A DNA stretch of 64,000 nt from Dysgonomonas mossii DSM 22836. Its GTDB lineage: Bacteria > Bacteroidota > Bacteroidia > Bacteroidales > Dysgonomonadaceae. Where the stretch lies: contig NZ_GL892007.1 in assembly GCF_000213575.1 (NCBI RefSeq), forward strand, positions 1-64,000, read 5' to 3'. Shown in pieces: positions 45,443-53,283 of the stretch. A program made the position numbers and the translations under genes. The stretch's first letter is position 1; each line of letters starts with the position of its first letter. Below the pieces are notes generated by a model. It saw only the letters and a list, made by a program, of their open reading frames with translations, was not told where the DNA came from and did not search any database.

Positions 45443-46531
45443 ATGAGAAACTTTATAAAAATATTTCCACATGTACTTATCTGGACAATTGTTTTAATTG
45501 TTCCTACCTATCTGATGTCAAGAGAAGGGGTATTTGATAGCAAACCTTTTTACAATTATTGCATACGTATTTCTCTACTAGCTATACTATTCTACTTCAA
45601 TTATTTATATTTAATAGAGAAGTTTCTATTCAACCGTAAGATTATTACCTATATAAGCATAAATATTGTTCTTGTCATTATTATTGTGGCATTACAAACA
45701 ACAATATCAGACCTACTCGCCTTTTCCATACCTGTCAATATGCAGGAACATCCAAAAGATTTTCCACGAATGGAGGATCATCGAAGAGGTGGTCCCGGAG
45801 GACCTCCTTTAATGAAATTTGTTATAGACTATATGTCTATCTTCTTTCTGATTGGTCTTAGCGTTGCCATAAAAATGACGGCTCGTTGGTATAAAGATTC
45901 TATAACCTTCGAGAAAATAAAAAGTGTACAATTAGAAGCGGATTTACGAAATCTTAGAAGTCAGCTAAATCCTCATTTTCTATTCAACACGTTAAATAAC
46001 ATATACTCGCTCATTGCTATAGATCAAAACGGAGCTCAGGATGCCATACATCGCTTGAGCAACTTGTTGAGATATGTTATGTATGACAATGATCAGAAAT
46101 TTGTTCCATTGGATAAAGAACTGGAATTCACAAAAAATTACATAGATTTGATGAGACTTCGTCTTAGTTCGATGGTAAAGCTGAATGTTGAAATAAATAG
46201 TGCAGAGAGCAAAGACCTGATTGCATCTCTGATGTTTATTACACTTATTGAAAATGCTTTTAAACACGGAATAAATAACGGAGAGAATAGCTTCATTAAT
46301 ATAAGTATCTTGGTTGATGCGGGAAAAGGTGTTTTATGCACTGTAGAAAATAGCTTGATTGAAAAAGCTGAAAATATGGAAACTCATAATTCAGGAATAG
46401 GACTTGTAAATCTTACGAAGAGGTTGGAGTTGTTATATCCCGACAGATATGAATTTATTGCAGAGAGACGCCCTGATCGCTTCTTTACATTATTGAAGAT
46501 AGATTTCAAAAAAATAGAAATAACAGCATGA
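45443..46531 (+). CDS. LytS/YehU-type sensor histidine kinase
   Basis: ATG 45443 (MRNFIKIFPHVLIWTIV) is chosen, since longer frames run through the permease gene. The 362-residue protein has four membrane helices. A linker after helix three is rich in Gly/Pro/Arg/His/Met (MQEHPKDFPRMEDHRRGGPG). The His_kinase domain follows with the phospho-acceptor box QLNPHFLFNTLNNIYSL, the N-box LIENAFKHGI and the G-box GIGLVNLTKRL. The exposed linker resembles in composition the N-terminus of the Spy-like protein that opens the operon. It overlaps the response regulator by 4 bp. Confidence 0.92.
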   Translation: MRNFIKIFPHVLIWTIVLIVPTYLMSREGVFDSKPFYNYCIRISLLAILFYFNYLYLIEKFLFNRKIITYISINIVLVIIIVALQTTISDLLAFSIPVNMQEHPKDFPRMEDHRRGGPGGPPLMKFVIDYMSIFFLIGLSVAIKMTARWYKDSITFEKIKSVQLEADLRNLRSQLNPHFLFNTLNNIYSLIAIDQNGAQDAIHRLSNLLRYVMYDNDQKFVPLDKELEFTKNYIDLMRLRLSSMVKLNVEINSAESKDLIASLMFITLIENAFKHGINNGENSFINISILVDAGKGVLCTVENSLIEKAENMETHNSGIGLVNLTKRLELLYPDRYEFIAERRPDRFFTLLKIDFKKIEITA

Positions 46532-47229
46532 CACTCAAATGTATAATAATAGACGATGAACCTTTGGCTATTGATTTACTAAAATCATACGTCTTAAAGA
46601 CATCTTATCTGGAGCTAGTTGGAACATTTAATAGTGCACTAGCTGCTATCAGTACAATAAATGAGAGACAGATAGATCTACTATTTCTTGATATCAACAT
46701 GCCTCAAATTAATGGACTTGAGTTTTCAAAAACAATACACGCATCTACACGTATTATTTTCACTACGGCGTACGATCAATATGCAGTTGAAGGCTTCCGC
46801 GTAAACGCTTTGGACTACCTTCTTAAGCCGATAAATTACACAGATTTCTTACAGGCAACAAACAAAGCATTAGAGTGGTTCAAAATGGCAAATATATCTC
46901 ATTCTACAACAAGTATATTTATAAAATCGGGTTATAGAATGGAAAAAATAGATTTTGACAATATTTTGTATATAGAGAACCAGAAAGATTATGTGAAATT
47001 CCATCTCGAAAGTCAAAAAGAACCAATTAGCTCTTTAATGAGTATGCAATCACTTGAAGAAAAACTACCAAGTAAATTATTTATGAGAGTGCATCGTTCT
47101 TTTATTGTCAATCTGAACAAAATAAAAACAATAGAACGAAATTGTATCGTTTTCGGAAAAGAATACATCCCTGTCTCCGAATCATATAAAAGCAAATTCA
47201 TGGAATTTCTTAACAAACATTTTTTTTAA
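46528..47229 (+). CDS. LytTR-type response regulator
   Basis: The 233-residue regulator has an N-terminal receiver domain: acidic IIDDEPLA, phospho-acceptor Asp in LLFLDINMPQ, TTAY and a Lys in YLLKP. The C-terminal LytTR DNA-binding domain reads IFIKSGYRMEKIDFDNILYI, KLFMRVHRSFIVNLNKI. It is translationally coupled to the kinase through an ATGA overlap. Location at the end of the pump operon suggests it controls that operon. LytTR sites could not be identified with confidence in the 236-bp region before 40304. Confidence 0.95.
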   Translation: MTLKCIIIDDEPLAIDLLKSYVLKTSYLELVGTFNSALAAISTINERQIDLLFLDINMPQINGLEFSKTIHASTRIIFTTAYDQYAVEGFRVNALDYLLKPINYTDFLQATNKALEWFKMANISHSTTSIFIKSGYRMEKIDFDNILYIENQKDYVKFHLESQKEPISSLMSMQSLEEKLPSKLFMRVHRSFIVNLNKIKTIERNCIVFGKEYIPVSESYKSKFMEFLNKHFF

Positions 47230-47242
47230 ATGTCTTCTTAAT

Positions 47243-47261
47243 TCACGATTTTTCATCGTGA
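47243..47261 (+). other. Small hairpin after the LytTR gene
   Basis: TCACGAT (47243-47249) pairs with ATCGTGA (47255-47261) around TTTTC. No good T-tract follows, so it is only a possible weak terminator for the pump operon. The rest of the 47230-47405 gap is AT-rich with nothing recognised before the TetR promoter. Confidence 0.4.
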
Positions 47262-47371
47262 CAAATAATCATCTTCCATTATAATCTATATACTAAAAAG
47301 ATTAGCGATAATCGTATAGATTGAATATCCAAACCTAAGCATTTGTAAAATATTTTTTAACACAAAAGATA

Positions 47372-47401
47372 TTGCATTTTTAAATTTTATCATGATCTTT
47401 G
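47372..47401 (+). promoter_or_regulatory. Promoter of the TetR-family gene
   Basis: TTG (47372-47374) and GATCTTTG (47394-47401, one mismatch to TAnnTTTG) are 19 bp apart. Predicted transcription start is near 47408, inside the operator palindrome. Confidence 0.55.
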
Positions 47402-47405
47402 CAAT

Positions 47406-47421
47406 GTGAACGATCGTTCAC
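47406..47421. promoter_or_regulatory. TetR operator overlapping the transcription start
   Basis: GTGAACGATCGTTCAC is a perfect 16-bp palindrome directly downstream of the -7 box and 24 bp before the regulator's ATG. Its position would block initiation, fitting autorepression. A related site lies at 48082-48097. Confidence 0.8.
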
Positions 47422-47444
47422 ACCTTTTATTTTTAACTCAAATA

Positions 47445-48062
47445 ATGAAATATAGTAGAGAATATATATTAAGGAGAGCCTTTGATGTTTTCATGAATAA
47501 AGGCTATGATAGTGCTTCAATATCTGTGTTACAAGAAGAATTACAGATGTCTAGGGGTGCTTTGTATCGCTATTTTAAAAATAAAGAAGAGCTTTTTAAC
47601 GCTGTAATAGATGAATATTTCTTTAAAATATTCGATAAGCTGCAGCACAATATGGATAAGCATACCTACTCTCTAGAGAAATTTATAGAGGTAATGCATA
47701 GACGACAAAAAATAGTTGTCAATGCTTTTACCAGAGCAGGTGTTACCCATACTATCTTCTTAAATTATACAGCTCTTATAATACAAGCCGGCAAGCATTA
47801 TCCTGAATTTTTAGAACGATTTAGAATAATAAATAATCGATCCTTAGAATCATGGAAAGATGCTATGCGGAACAGTATAAATGCGGGAGAGATTAAAGAT
47901 GATATAGATATAGATATCTTAGCAATCTTGTTTAATAATACAAGTGTGAAAGAGACCTCTGACAGGGATTGTGACGATTCTTCATTCGCTATTAATGTAA
48001 TGCAGGATATGAATCGGAGGATGGAAGTAATGCGTTATTTATATAGCCTAATAAAAGTATAG
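47445..48062 (+). CDS. TetR/AcrR-family transcriptional repressor
   Basis: ATG 47445 is chosen: an in-frame GTG at 47406 lies within the operator and is not a credible start. The 205-residue protein has the N-terminal TetR helix-turn-helix (YILRRAFDVFMNKGYDSASI, then SVLQEELQMSRGALYRYFKN). A helical ligand domain follows, without a recognised subfamily. It probably represses itself and the downstream lipid-related genes through the two similar operators. The inducer is unknown; a fatty acid or acyl-CoA would fit the neighbourhood but is inference. Confidence 0.92.
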   Translation: MKYSREYILRRAFDVFMNKGYDSASISVLQEELQMSRGALYRYFKNKEELFNAVIDEYFFKIFDKLQHNMDKHTYSLEKFIEVMHRRQKIVVNAFTRAGVTHTIFLNYTALIIQAGKHYPEFLERFRIINNRSLESWKDAMRNSINAGEIKDDIDIDILAILFNNTSVKETSDRDCDDSSFAINVMQDMNRRMEVMRYLYSLIKV

Positions 48063-48081
48063 CTCTAATGAACAATGAAAT

Positions 48082-48097
48082 GTGAATGAATGTTCAT
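48082..48097. promoter_or_regulatory. Second TetR operator-like site, before the pldA-like gene
   Basis: GTGAATGAATGTTCAT matches the palindrome at 47406-47421 in 12 of 16 positions, keeping the outer TGAA...TTCA halves. It lies 103 bp before the next gene. No TAnnTTTG box is visible in this gap, so the downstream genes may also be read from the TetR promoter. Confidence 0.55.
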
Positions 48098-48199
48098 TAT
48101 AAAACAGCAACATAGAAAACGAAATCACAAGATAACCGCTCAGAAATGAGAATTCATTTATTTACTCATCATTAGACAATTTATAATACTAATCACCTC

Positions 48200-49105
48200 A
48201 TGTTAAGAAGCTATATATTTATAATACTTATTATTTCATCAGTTACACTACTAGCTCAAAATGATACAGATTTAATGTATCTAGGTAACGATAGCATACG
48301 GCAGCAGTACGACAGTGCAATGAAAGACCCTCATATTTTTCGCCCAAGGCATTTAGAAATATCAGAGAGGGATGCTATAAAAATGGCAGACCGTATGCCT
48401 GCATTCGCTGTATATAGAGACACTTATTTTGTTACCGGGGTACCACTGGATGAGAAGATTTCAGAAAACAGTGCTGATGTAACTTTCCAGCTGAGTATAA
48501 GACAACGACTGACTAGAAGTATCTTACCTTTTAAATCATTCTTGTATTTAACTTATACACAAAAATCATTTTGGAACATATACGCTCAATCGAGCCCATT
48601 CAGAGATACAAATTATAATCCGGGTGTAGGGCTTGGAAAGTATATATTGTATAAAGACAGAGTGGTTGGTGCCGCCTTTGTACAGTTGAAACATGAATCG
48701 AACGGACGAGATGAGGAAGAATCCAGAAGCTGGAACTATTTAAGTTTATCAATGAAATATTATTTCAACGCCCGATTCAATATCTCTGGAGAAGTTTGGA
48801 TTCCATATGTGGATGGGGGAAACAATAAAGATCTGCTAGATTATAGAGGGCTTGGCTTTGTTTCGTTCAACTACACAAGTGATAAACATCGATGGTGGCT
48901 TTCAGCAGATATCAATCCGCGAAAAGGATGGGGTAATGTGAATACGACTCTCACCGCTGCATTTAAAATGTCAGACAGATCGAACCAGTATCTATTTGCT
49001 CGTTTCTACCAAGGGTACGGAGAAAGTCTGCTCGGCTACAATCAATATACAATGAATATAAGAGTAGGTATTTGTATAAAACCTAATTTCTATAATTTCT
49101 TTTAA
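48200..49105 (+). CDS. pldA: Outer-membrane phospholipase A (OMPLA) homologue
   Basis: OMPLA is a dimeric outer-membrane barrel that hydrolyses phospholipids that have leaked into the outer leaflet. The 301-residue protein has a signal peptide (cut near TLLAQ). The family motifs are TYTQKSFWNIYAQSSPFRDT, NYNPGVGLGKY and the catalytic strand KHESNGRDEEESRSWN, which keeps His, Ser and Asn of the triad. A barrel of normal size ends in MNIRVGICIKPNFYNFF. It heads the cluster behind the TetR gene and is followed after 2 bp by the thioredoxin-like gene. Confidence 0.88.
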   Translation: MLRSYIFIILIISSVTLLAQNDTDLMYLGNDSIRQQYDSAMKDPHIFRPRHLEISERDAIKMADRMPAFAVYRDTYFVTGVPLDEKISENSADVTFQLSIRQRLTRSILPFKSFLYLTYTQKSFWNIYAQSSPFRDTNYNPGVGLGKYILYKDRVVGAAFVQLKHESNGRDEEESRSWNYLSLSMKYYFNARFNISGEVWIPYVDGGNNKDLLDYRGLGFVSFNYTSDKHRWWLSADINPRKGWGNVNTTLTAAFKMSDRSNQYLFARFYQGYGESLLGYNQYTMNIRVGICIKPNFYNFF

Positions 49106-49107
49106 AA

Positions 49108-49545
49108 ATGTTTGATTTAAAAAAAATTCGTTTCAAAACATGGCATTTCGTTGTACTATTTGTCCTTTTTTTTATTCTGGTAAACATTATAGGACTAATA
49201 TCTATAAGCGGGAACTCATACTCTATTGAAAATGAAATTGCACAAATAGAAGAAATATATGATTTGTCGGAAATAGAGAATTCTGCTGAGATTGTGTCTA
49301 TTATTTTTTACAAAGAAGACTCGAACATTTGTGGAAAAATGATGCACAATATAAATCAGCTAACAAACAAGAATAGTAAGTTTTACAGATCGGAAGTAAA
49401 TAAGAACTCCGAATTATATAAAAAGCATAATATATCCGGAGTTCCTTGTACTTTGATACTTAAAAATGGAGAAGAAATAAGTCGTATTATGGGTTTAGTT
49501 CCAACCTCTAATATGGAAATTATCTATAGTAGGATTGCAAAATAG
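49108..49545 (+). CDS. Membrane-anchored thioredoxin-like protein with a single active-site cysteine
   Basis: A 145-residue protein with one N-terminal membrane helix (about 12-34) and a thioredoxin-like domain. The strand SIIFYKED is followed by SNICGKMMH, where CXXC would be expected; only the first Cys remains. A second Cys follows the cis-Pro (GVPCTLIL). The domain ends GLVPTSNMEIIYSRI. It is anchored with the domain probably in the periplasm. It sits between the phospholipase and the ketosynthase genes, so a role in that pathway is inferred only from position. Confidence 0.75.
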   Translation: MFDLKKIRFKTWHFVVLFVLFFILVNIIGLISISGNSYSIENEIAQIEEIYDLSEIENSAEIVSIIFYKEDSNICGKMMHNINQLTNKNSKFYRSEVNKNSELYKKHNISGVPCTLILKNGEEISRIMGLVPTSNMEIIYSRIAK

Positions 49546-49574
49546 TTGTAGATAATATAAAACAACACACTAAT

Positions 49575-50522
49575 ATGTTTATTAACTCAATTGGATGTTA
49601 CGTCCCGAAAACAAGGATTCCAAACGATTACTTCACCGAAATAAACGGATTAACAAGTGATTGGATAAATCAACGTACAGGAATCTTAACTCGTTCAAGA
49701 GCTTCGCAGGAAGAAACGATAGACTATATGTCTAGCAAAGCCATAGAGTCGGCATTACCGGATCTTCCCTACAATATAGAAGATATAGATCTGATAATTT
49801 TTGCATCATATACGCCTAGTGATACAATTGTTACAACAGGGCATTATGTACAGCGCAAATACAATATATCAAATGCAAAAGTATTTTTTGTATCATCGGC
49901 ATGTTCGTCAGGGCTGAATGCTATAGAAATTATATATTCTTTCTTTACATCGCAGATAGCAGAAAAAGCATTACTTATCTGCGCCGATCGCAACTCTACA
50001 TATTCAGATGATACAGATTGCATATCAGGGCATTTGTGGGGAGATGGAGCTACTGCTTACTTTTTTTCAACCGAATCCTATTCAGAAAAAGATCCTCAGA
50101 TTATAGATATCACAACACAAGGATTAGGACATATAGGGTTAGCTTCGAGAGCGGTTTATCTTAATCCGAAAGAAGATGGTTTGAAAATGCCTCATGGCAA
50201 AGATGTATTTATACAGGCTTGCACATATATGGCGCAAAACACGAAGGATATAGTCGAAATGAACGGATATTCGTTAGATGATTTAACCTTTTTTATAGGG
50301 CATCAGGCTAATATGAGAATATTAAAGAATGTCGCGAAACAACTCGCTATACCCGAAGAAAAGGTATTATCTAATATTGAAGAGTTAGGCAACACCGGCT
50401 CAACAAGTGCCTTGTTGGTATTGGCACAAAACATAAAAAAAATAGCACGAGGAGACCTAATATGTATATCGGTCTTCGGTGGGGGGTATTCTACAGGCTC
50501 ATGCCTGATCAAGATTCCCTAA
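49575..50522 (+). CDS. FabH-like 3-oxoacyl-ACP synthase III
   Basis: The 315-residue ketosynthase III has the full triad: Cys in SSACSSGLNAIEI (near residue 112), His in GHQANMRILKNVA and Asn in ELGNTGSTSALL. The glycine-rich C-terminal ISVFGGGYSTGSCLI is present. Housekeeping FabH starts fatty-acid synthesis with acetyl-CoA. This copy sits in a TetR-controlled cluster away from other fab genes, and its N-terminal (INSIGCYVPKTRIPNDYFTE) is divergent, so a specialised acyl starter is likely. Substrate unknown. Confidence 0.88.
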   Translation: MFINSIGCYVPKTRIPNDYFTEINGLTSDWINQRTGILTRSRASQEETIDYMSSKAIESALPDLPYNIEDIDLIIFASYTPSDTIVTTGHYVQRKYNISNAKVFFVSSACSSGLNAIEIIYSFFTSQIAEKALLICADRNSTYSDDTDCISGHLWGDGATAYFFSTESYSEKDPQIIDITTQGLGHIGLASRAVYLNPKEDGLKMPHGKDVFIQACTYMAQNTKDIVEMNGYSLDDLTFFIGHQANMRILKNVAKQLAIPEEKVLSNIEELGNTGSTSALLVLAQNIKKIARGDLICISVFGGGYSTGSCLIKIP

Positions 50523-50546
50523 ATATAAAATTAAAGAATTATTATT

Positions 50547-51524
50547 ATGGTTTATCAACGTACTTTAAAAAATAGTTTTTCCCTACAAGGGAAAGGATTG
50601 CATACAGGACTAAATATACATATCACATTCAACCCGGCACCTGAAAATTTTGGATATAAGATCAGACGTGTAGATATGCCGGGAAAACCGATAATAAATG
50701 CTTTGGCAGAAAACGTTACGGCGACCCAAAGAGGAACTGTAGTATCAGCCAATAATGTTAATGTAAGCACGGTAGAGCATGCTATGGCTGCATTATATGC
50801 ATGTGAAATAGACAATTGCCTGATAGATGTAGATGGACCCGAATTCCCTATATTAGATGGAAGTTCTATTTTGTATGTAAGTAAAATAAAAGAAGTCGGC
50901 ACAGAAATACAGAATACAGCAAGAGAATATATTTCGATAAAACGCAAAAAAATTAAGGTTGTAGATAAAGCCACCGGATCGTCAATGATATTGATCCCTG
51001 ATGACTCTTTTAGTATAGAATCACACATATCATTCAACTCTACATTCCTAAAAAGGCAAGATGCAACAATGCATGATCTGTCTGAATTTCCAAAAGACTT
51101 TGCTTCTGCAAGAACATTTGTGTTTGTAAAAGAAATCGAATCTCTACTCAATAATGACTTAGTGAAAGGTGGAGATTTAGATAACGCCATTGTTATATAT
51201 GATAAGCCAATAGAGCAAGAAAAGTTTGATCTATTAGCAGACATGTTGGGTGCAAAGAGAAAAGATTCTACAAAGTTAGGATACATTATGAACAAACCTT
51301 TGCTTTATCCAAACGAACCGGCCAGGCATAAATTGTTAGACATCGTAGGTGATTTGGCTTTAGTAGGTCGTTTCATAAAGGGAAAAGTTATAGCTAATTG
51401 TCCGGGACATAAAATAAACAATATGTTTGCCAGAGCCATTAGAGAAGCCGTATTCCCTAGTGTACAAGAAGAATCGATTATACTAACAGAAAATAGTCAT
51501 GCAGGTCTATATTCTTTAGCTTAA
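50547..51524 (+). CDS. lpxC: Stand-alone LpxC (UDP-3-O-acyl-GlcNAc deacetylase)
   Basis: LpxC performs the committed step of lipid A synthesis using zinc. The 325-residue protein contains the start LQGKGLHTGLNIHITFNPA, the first zinc His in NVSTVEHAMAALYA, the second ligand pair in ARHKLLDIVGDLAL and the catalytic His in NCPGHKINNMFAR. All key residues are therefore kept. Bacteroidetes usually carry LpxC fused to FabZ (about 460 residues); this one ends without any dehydratase domain. Together with its neighbours it looks like a second, regulated copy for lipid A or a lipid A-like molecule. Confidence 0.9.
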   Translation: MVYQRTLKNSFSLQGKGLHTGLNIHITFNPAPENFGYKIRRVDMPGKPIINALAENVTATQRGTVVSANNVNVSTVEHAMAALYACEIDNCLIDVDGPEFPILDGSSILYVSKIKEVGTEIQNTAREYISIKRKKIKVVDKATGSSMILIPDDSFSIESHISFNSTFLKRQDATMHDLSEFPKDFASARTFVFVKEIESLLNNDLVKGGDLDNAIVIYDKPIEQEKFDLLADMLGAKRKDSTKLGYIMNKPLLYPNEPARHKLLDIVGDLALVGRFIKGKVIANCPGHKINNMFARAIREAVFPSVQEESIILTENSHAGLYSLA

Positions 51525-51530
51525 TCAATA

Positions 51531-51725
51531 ATGAAAGATATATTACAATTCATATTACACAATAAAATTGTACTGATAGGTATGTTCATCGGTTTCATTG
51601 CCGCATATATCTATTGGTACTATTTTGCATGTTACTGGGGAACATATCCCCTTTCGTCTGAATCTTGGGTAAATTGTGGTTTTGGAACAATATTAGGCGG
51701 CTTATTTGTTACGTTAATCAATTAA
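51531..51725 (+). CDS. DUF6132-like small membrane protein
   Basis: A 64-residue protein with two membrane helices (about 10-30 and 48-63) separated by a loop ACYWGTYPLSSESWVNCG. It resembles the DUF6132 family, where the loop reads like CxxGTCPI; here the second Cys is replaced by Tyr and another Cys appears later. It begins 6 bp after lpxC, so it is the last gene of that unit. Function unknown. Confidence 0.72.
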   Translation: MKDILQFILHNKIVLIGMFIGFIAAYIYWYYFACYWGTYPLSSESWVNCGFGTILGGLFVTLIN

Positions 51726-51782
51726 AATTAGTATATTTACATATAAGGTAAGCTTTATTTAACCAAACTAAAACTATTCGCC

Positions 51783-52007
51783 ATGCTAAGAAAAGATATT
51801 CGTATAAACGCCACAGCTATTTGGCAGTATCTGTCAGAGAAAGGCAAGATGTCGGTTCAGGAAATCGAAGAATTAACACATTACAAAAATTCGTTGATAC
51901 TTCTTGCGTTAGGTTGGCTCTCGAAGGAAAACAAAGTACGTTTTTCAGTCAAAAATGACAACCTATATGTTGAACTAAGTAGTACTCCTACTGAAATATA
52001 TTACTAG
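51783..52007 (+). CDS. Small winged-helix protein (DUF2582-like)
   Basis: A 74-residue protein predicted to form one winged helix: NATAIWQYLSEKGKMSVQEI, then EELTHYKNSLILLALGWLSK and a hairpin ENKVRFSVKNDNLYVEL. This is the pattern of the DUF2582 family, short Bacteroidetes proteins of unknown role that may bind DNA. It is separated from the lpxC unit by 57 bp with a near-consensus box TATATTTA (51731-51738). Confidence 0.8.
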   Translation: MLRKDIRINATAIWQYLSEKGKMSVQEIEELTHYKNSLILLALGWLSKENKVRFSVKNDNLYVELSSTPTEIYY

Positions 52008-52165
52008 GAAGTGACTAAATTCGGGAACTATATCATATTCTCAGAAGGAAATATGATAAATTATCCCAGAAGATTTTAGCGTTAAAAAGCATTAATTTAC
52101 AAAACTAAAAACTTCTGCCACAAAATCATTGTGTAACTTTATCAGCATTTCTTTTAGAATAATTT

Positions 52166-53272
52166 ATGAATATTAAGAATCTCTTACTATTTATCTTGTC
52201 TATGCTGAGTATTACTTCATGCATTAAAGATGAGCCGCTCAATATGGAGGCGGACATTATAGATATGAAAGTTGAAGATGAAGCATTTATAACTCGGGCT
52301 ATAACAGAGCATACTGTTCAGCTTTTCGTCTCTGATAATGCTGATTACTCACACCTTACACCAATAATTGAAGTTACTGCCGGAGCTACGATCGAACCCA
52401 AATCGGGAACTTCTCAAGATTTCTCAAATGGAAAAAATGTTATCTATACAGTAACTTCCGAAGATGGTAAATATACCAAAACATATACTGTAACAGTAAC
52501 CTCCAAGATTAGTCTTAAAAATACGTTCGAAGAATGGACAACAGCGGGTACTGAAAAAGCTCCATATCCGATTTTAAGTGATCTCTTATGGAGTAATGCA
52601 AATTCGGGACTATCCATTTTGGTAGGCACCGGATCATTAACTTTGGATCATTATCCTACTGATAAAACGACCGACTGCGTTAATGGAAAATATGCGGCAA
52701 TACTACGCACGATAAAAGGGACAAAAGTTTTTGGAACAGACTACCCTATTTTTTCCGGATCACTTTTTAGAGGTGCTTTCTCCGCGAATATGTCTAACCC
52801 TTTAAAGTCACTAATATTAGGACAAGCTCATCTGAAAGAAAGTGGTAAACCGATCATGTTCAACGGCTACTACAAATATACCCCGGGCGATATTTTTACA
52901 GGTAAAGACGGAAAGGTTATAGCAAACAAAACAGATTCGCTGTCGATGTATGCTACGATATTTAAAGTGAGTAAAGGAGCTCCTGCAAACGAAGAGTTTC
53001 TTGATGGGGAATCAATTCTTACGTCTCCTAGAGTTGTAGGAACAGCCAAATGGTCTCATACAGACAAGAGTATAGTGGAAACACCTGCAAGCAATGGATT
53101 TATACAATTTTCTATTCCATTCAGGTATAAAGAAGAACTCGATTTTACGAAAAATGATTATCGCCTTACCATCGTATTGGCTTCAAGCAAAGATGGAAAC
53201 GAATATCAGGGAGCTGTAGGCAGCACTCTTATTGCTGATGATCTTGAACTAGTATGTGATCCTATAAAATAA
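52166..53272 (+). CDS. PCMD-domain lipoprotein (putative carbohydrate metabolism domain)
   Basis: The 368-residue protein has a lipoprotein signal (LSITSC). Next comes a DUF5018-type Ig-like domain (about 30-115, repeating VTAGATIEPKSGTSQDFSNG and YTVTVTSK). The large C-terminal domain (FEEWTTAGTEKAPYPILSDL to IADDLELVCDP) has the PCMD pattern: N-terminal FEEW, a central GAAFRG-like LFRGAFSANM and a final DDLEL. Such proteins are exported and probably bind glycans, but this is a family-name guess. It is followed after 11 bp by a beta-barrel gene, probably in the same transcript. Confidence 0.8.
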   Translation: MNIKNLLLFILSMLSITSCIKDEPLNMEADIIDMKVEDEAFITRAITEHTVQLFVSDNADYSHLTPIIEVTAGATIEPKSGTSQDFSNGKNVIYTVTSEDGKYTKTYTVTVTSKISLKNTFEEWTTAGTEKAPYPILSDLLWSNANSGLSILVGTGSLTLDHYPTDKTTDCVNGKYAAILRTIKGTKVFGTDYPIFSGSLFRGAFSANMSNPLKSLILGQAHLKESGKPIMFNGYYKYTPGDIFTGKDGKVIANKTDSLSMYATIFKVSKGAPANEEFLDGESILTSPRVVGTAKWSHTDKSIVETPASNGFIQFSIPFRYKEELDFTKNDYRLTIVLASSKDGNEYQGAVGSTLIADDLELVCDPIK

Positions 53273-53283
53273 GAATATATACG

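Noticed and set aside
48147-48162. A further palindromic motif (AATGA...TCATT) before the OMPLA gene as a third TetR operator
   Set aside because: Only the outer TGA/TCA matches; spacing and core differ from the operator at 47406, so it is not counted.
50555-51295. Open frame of 246 codons antisense to lpxC
   Set aside because: Entirely inside a well-supported gene on the other strand; translation has no domain pattern.
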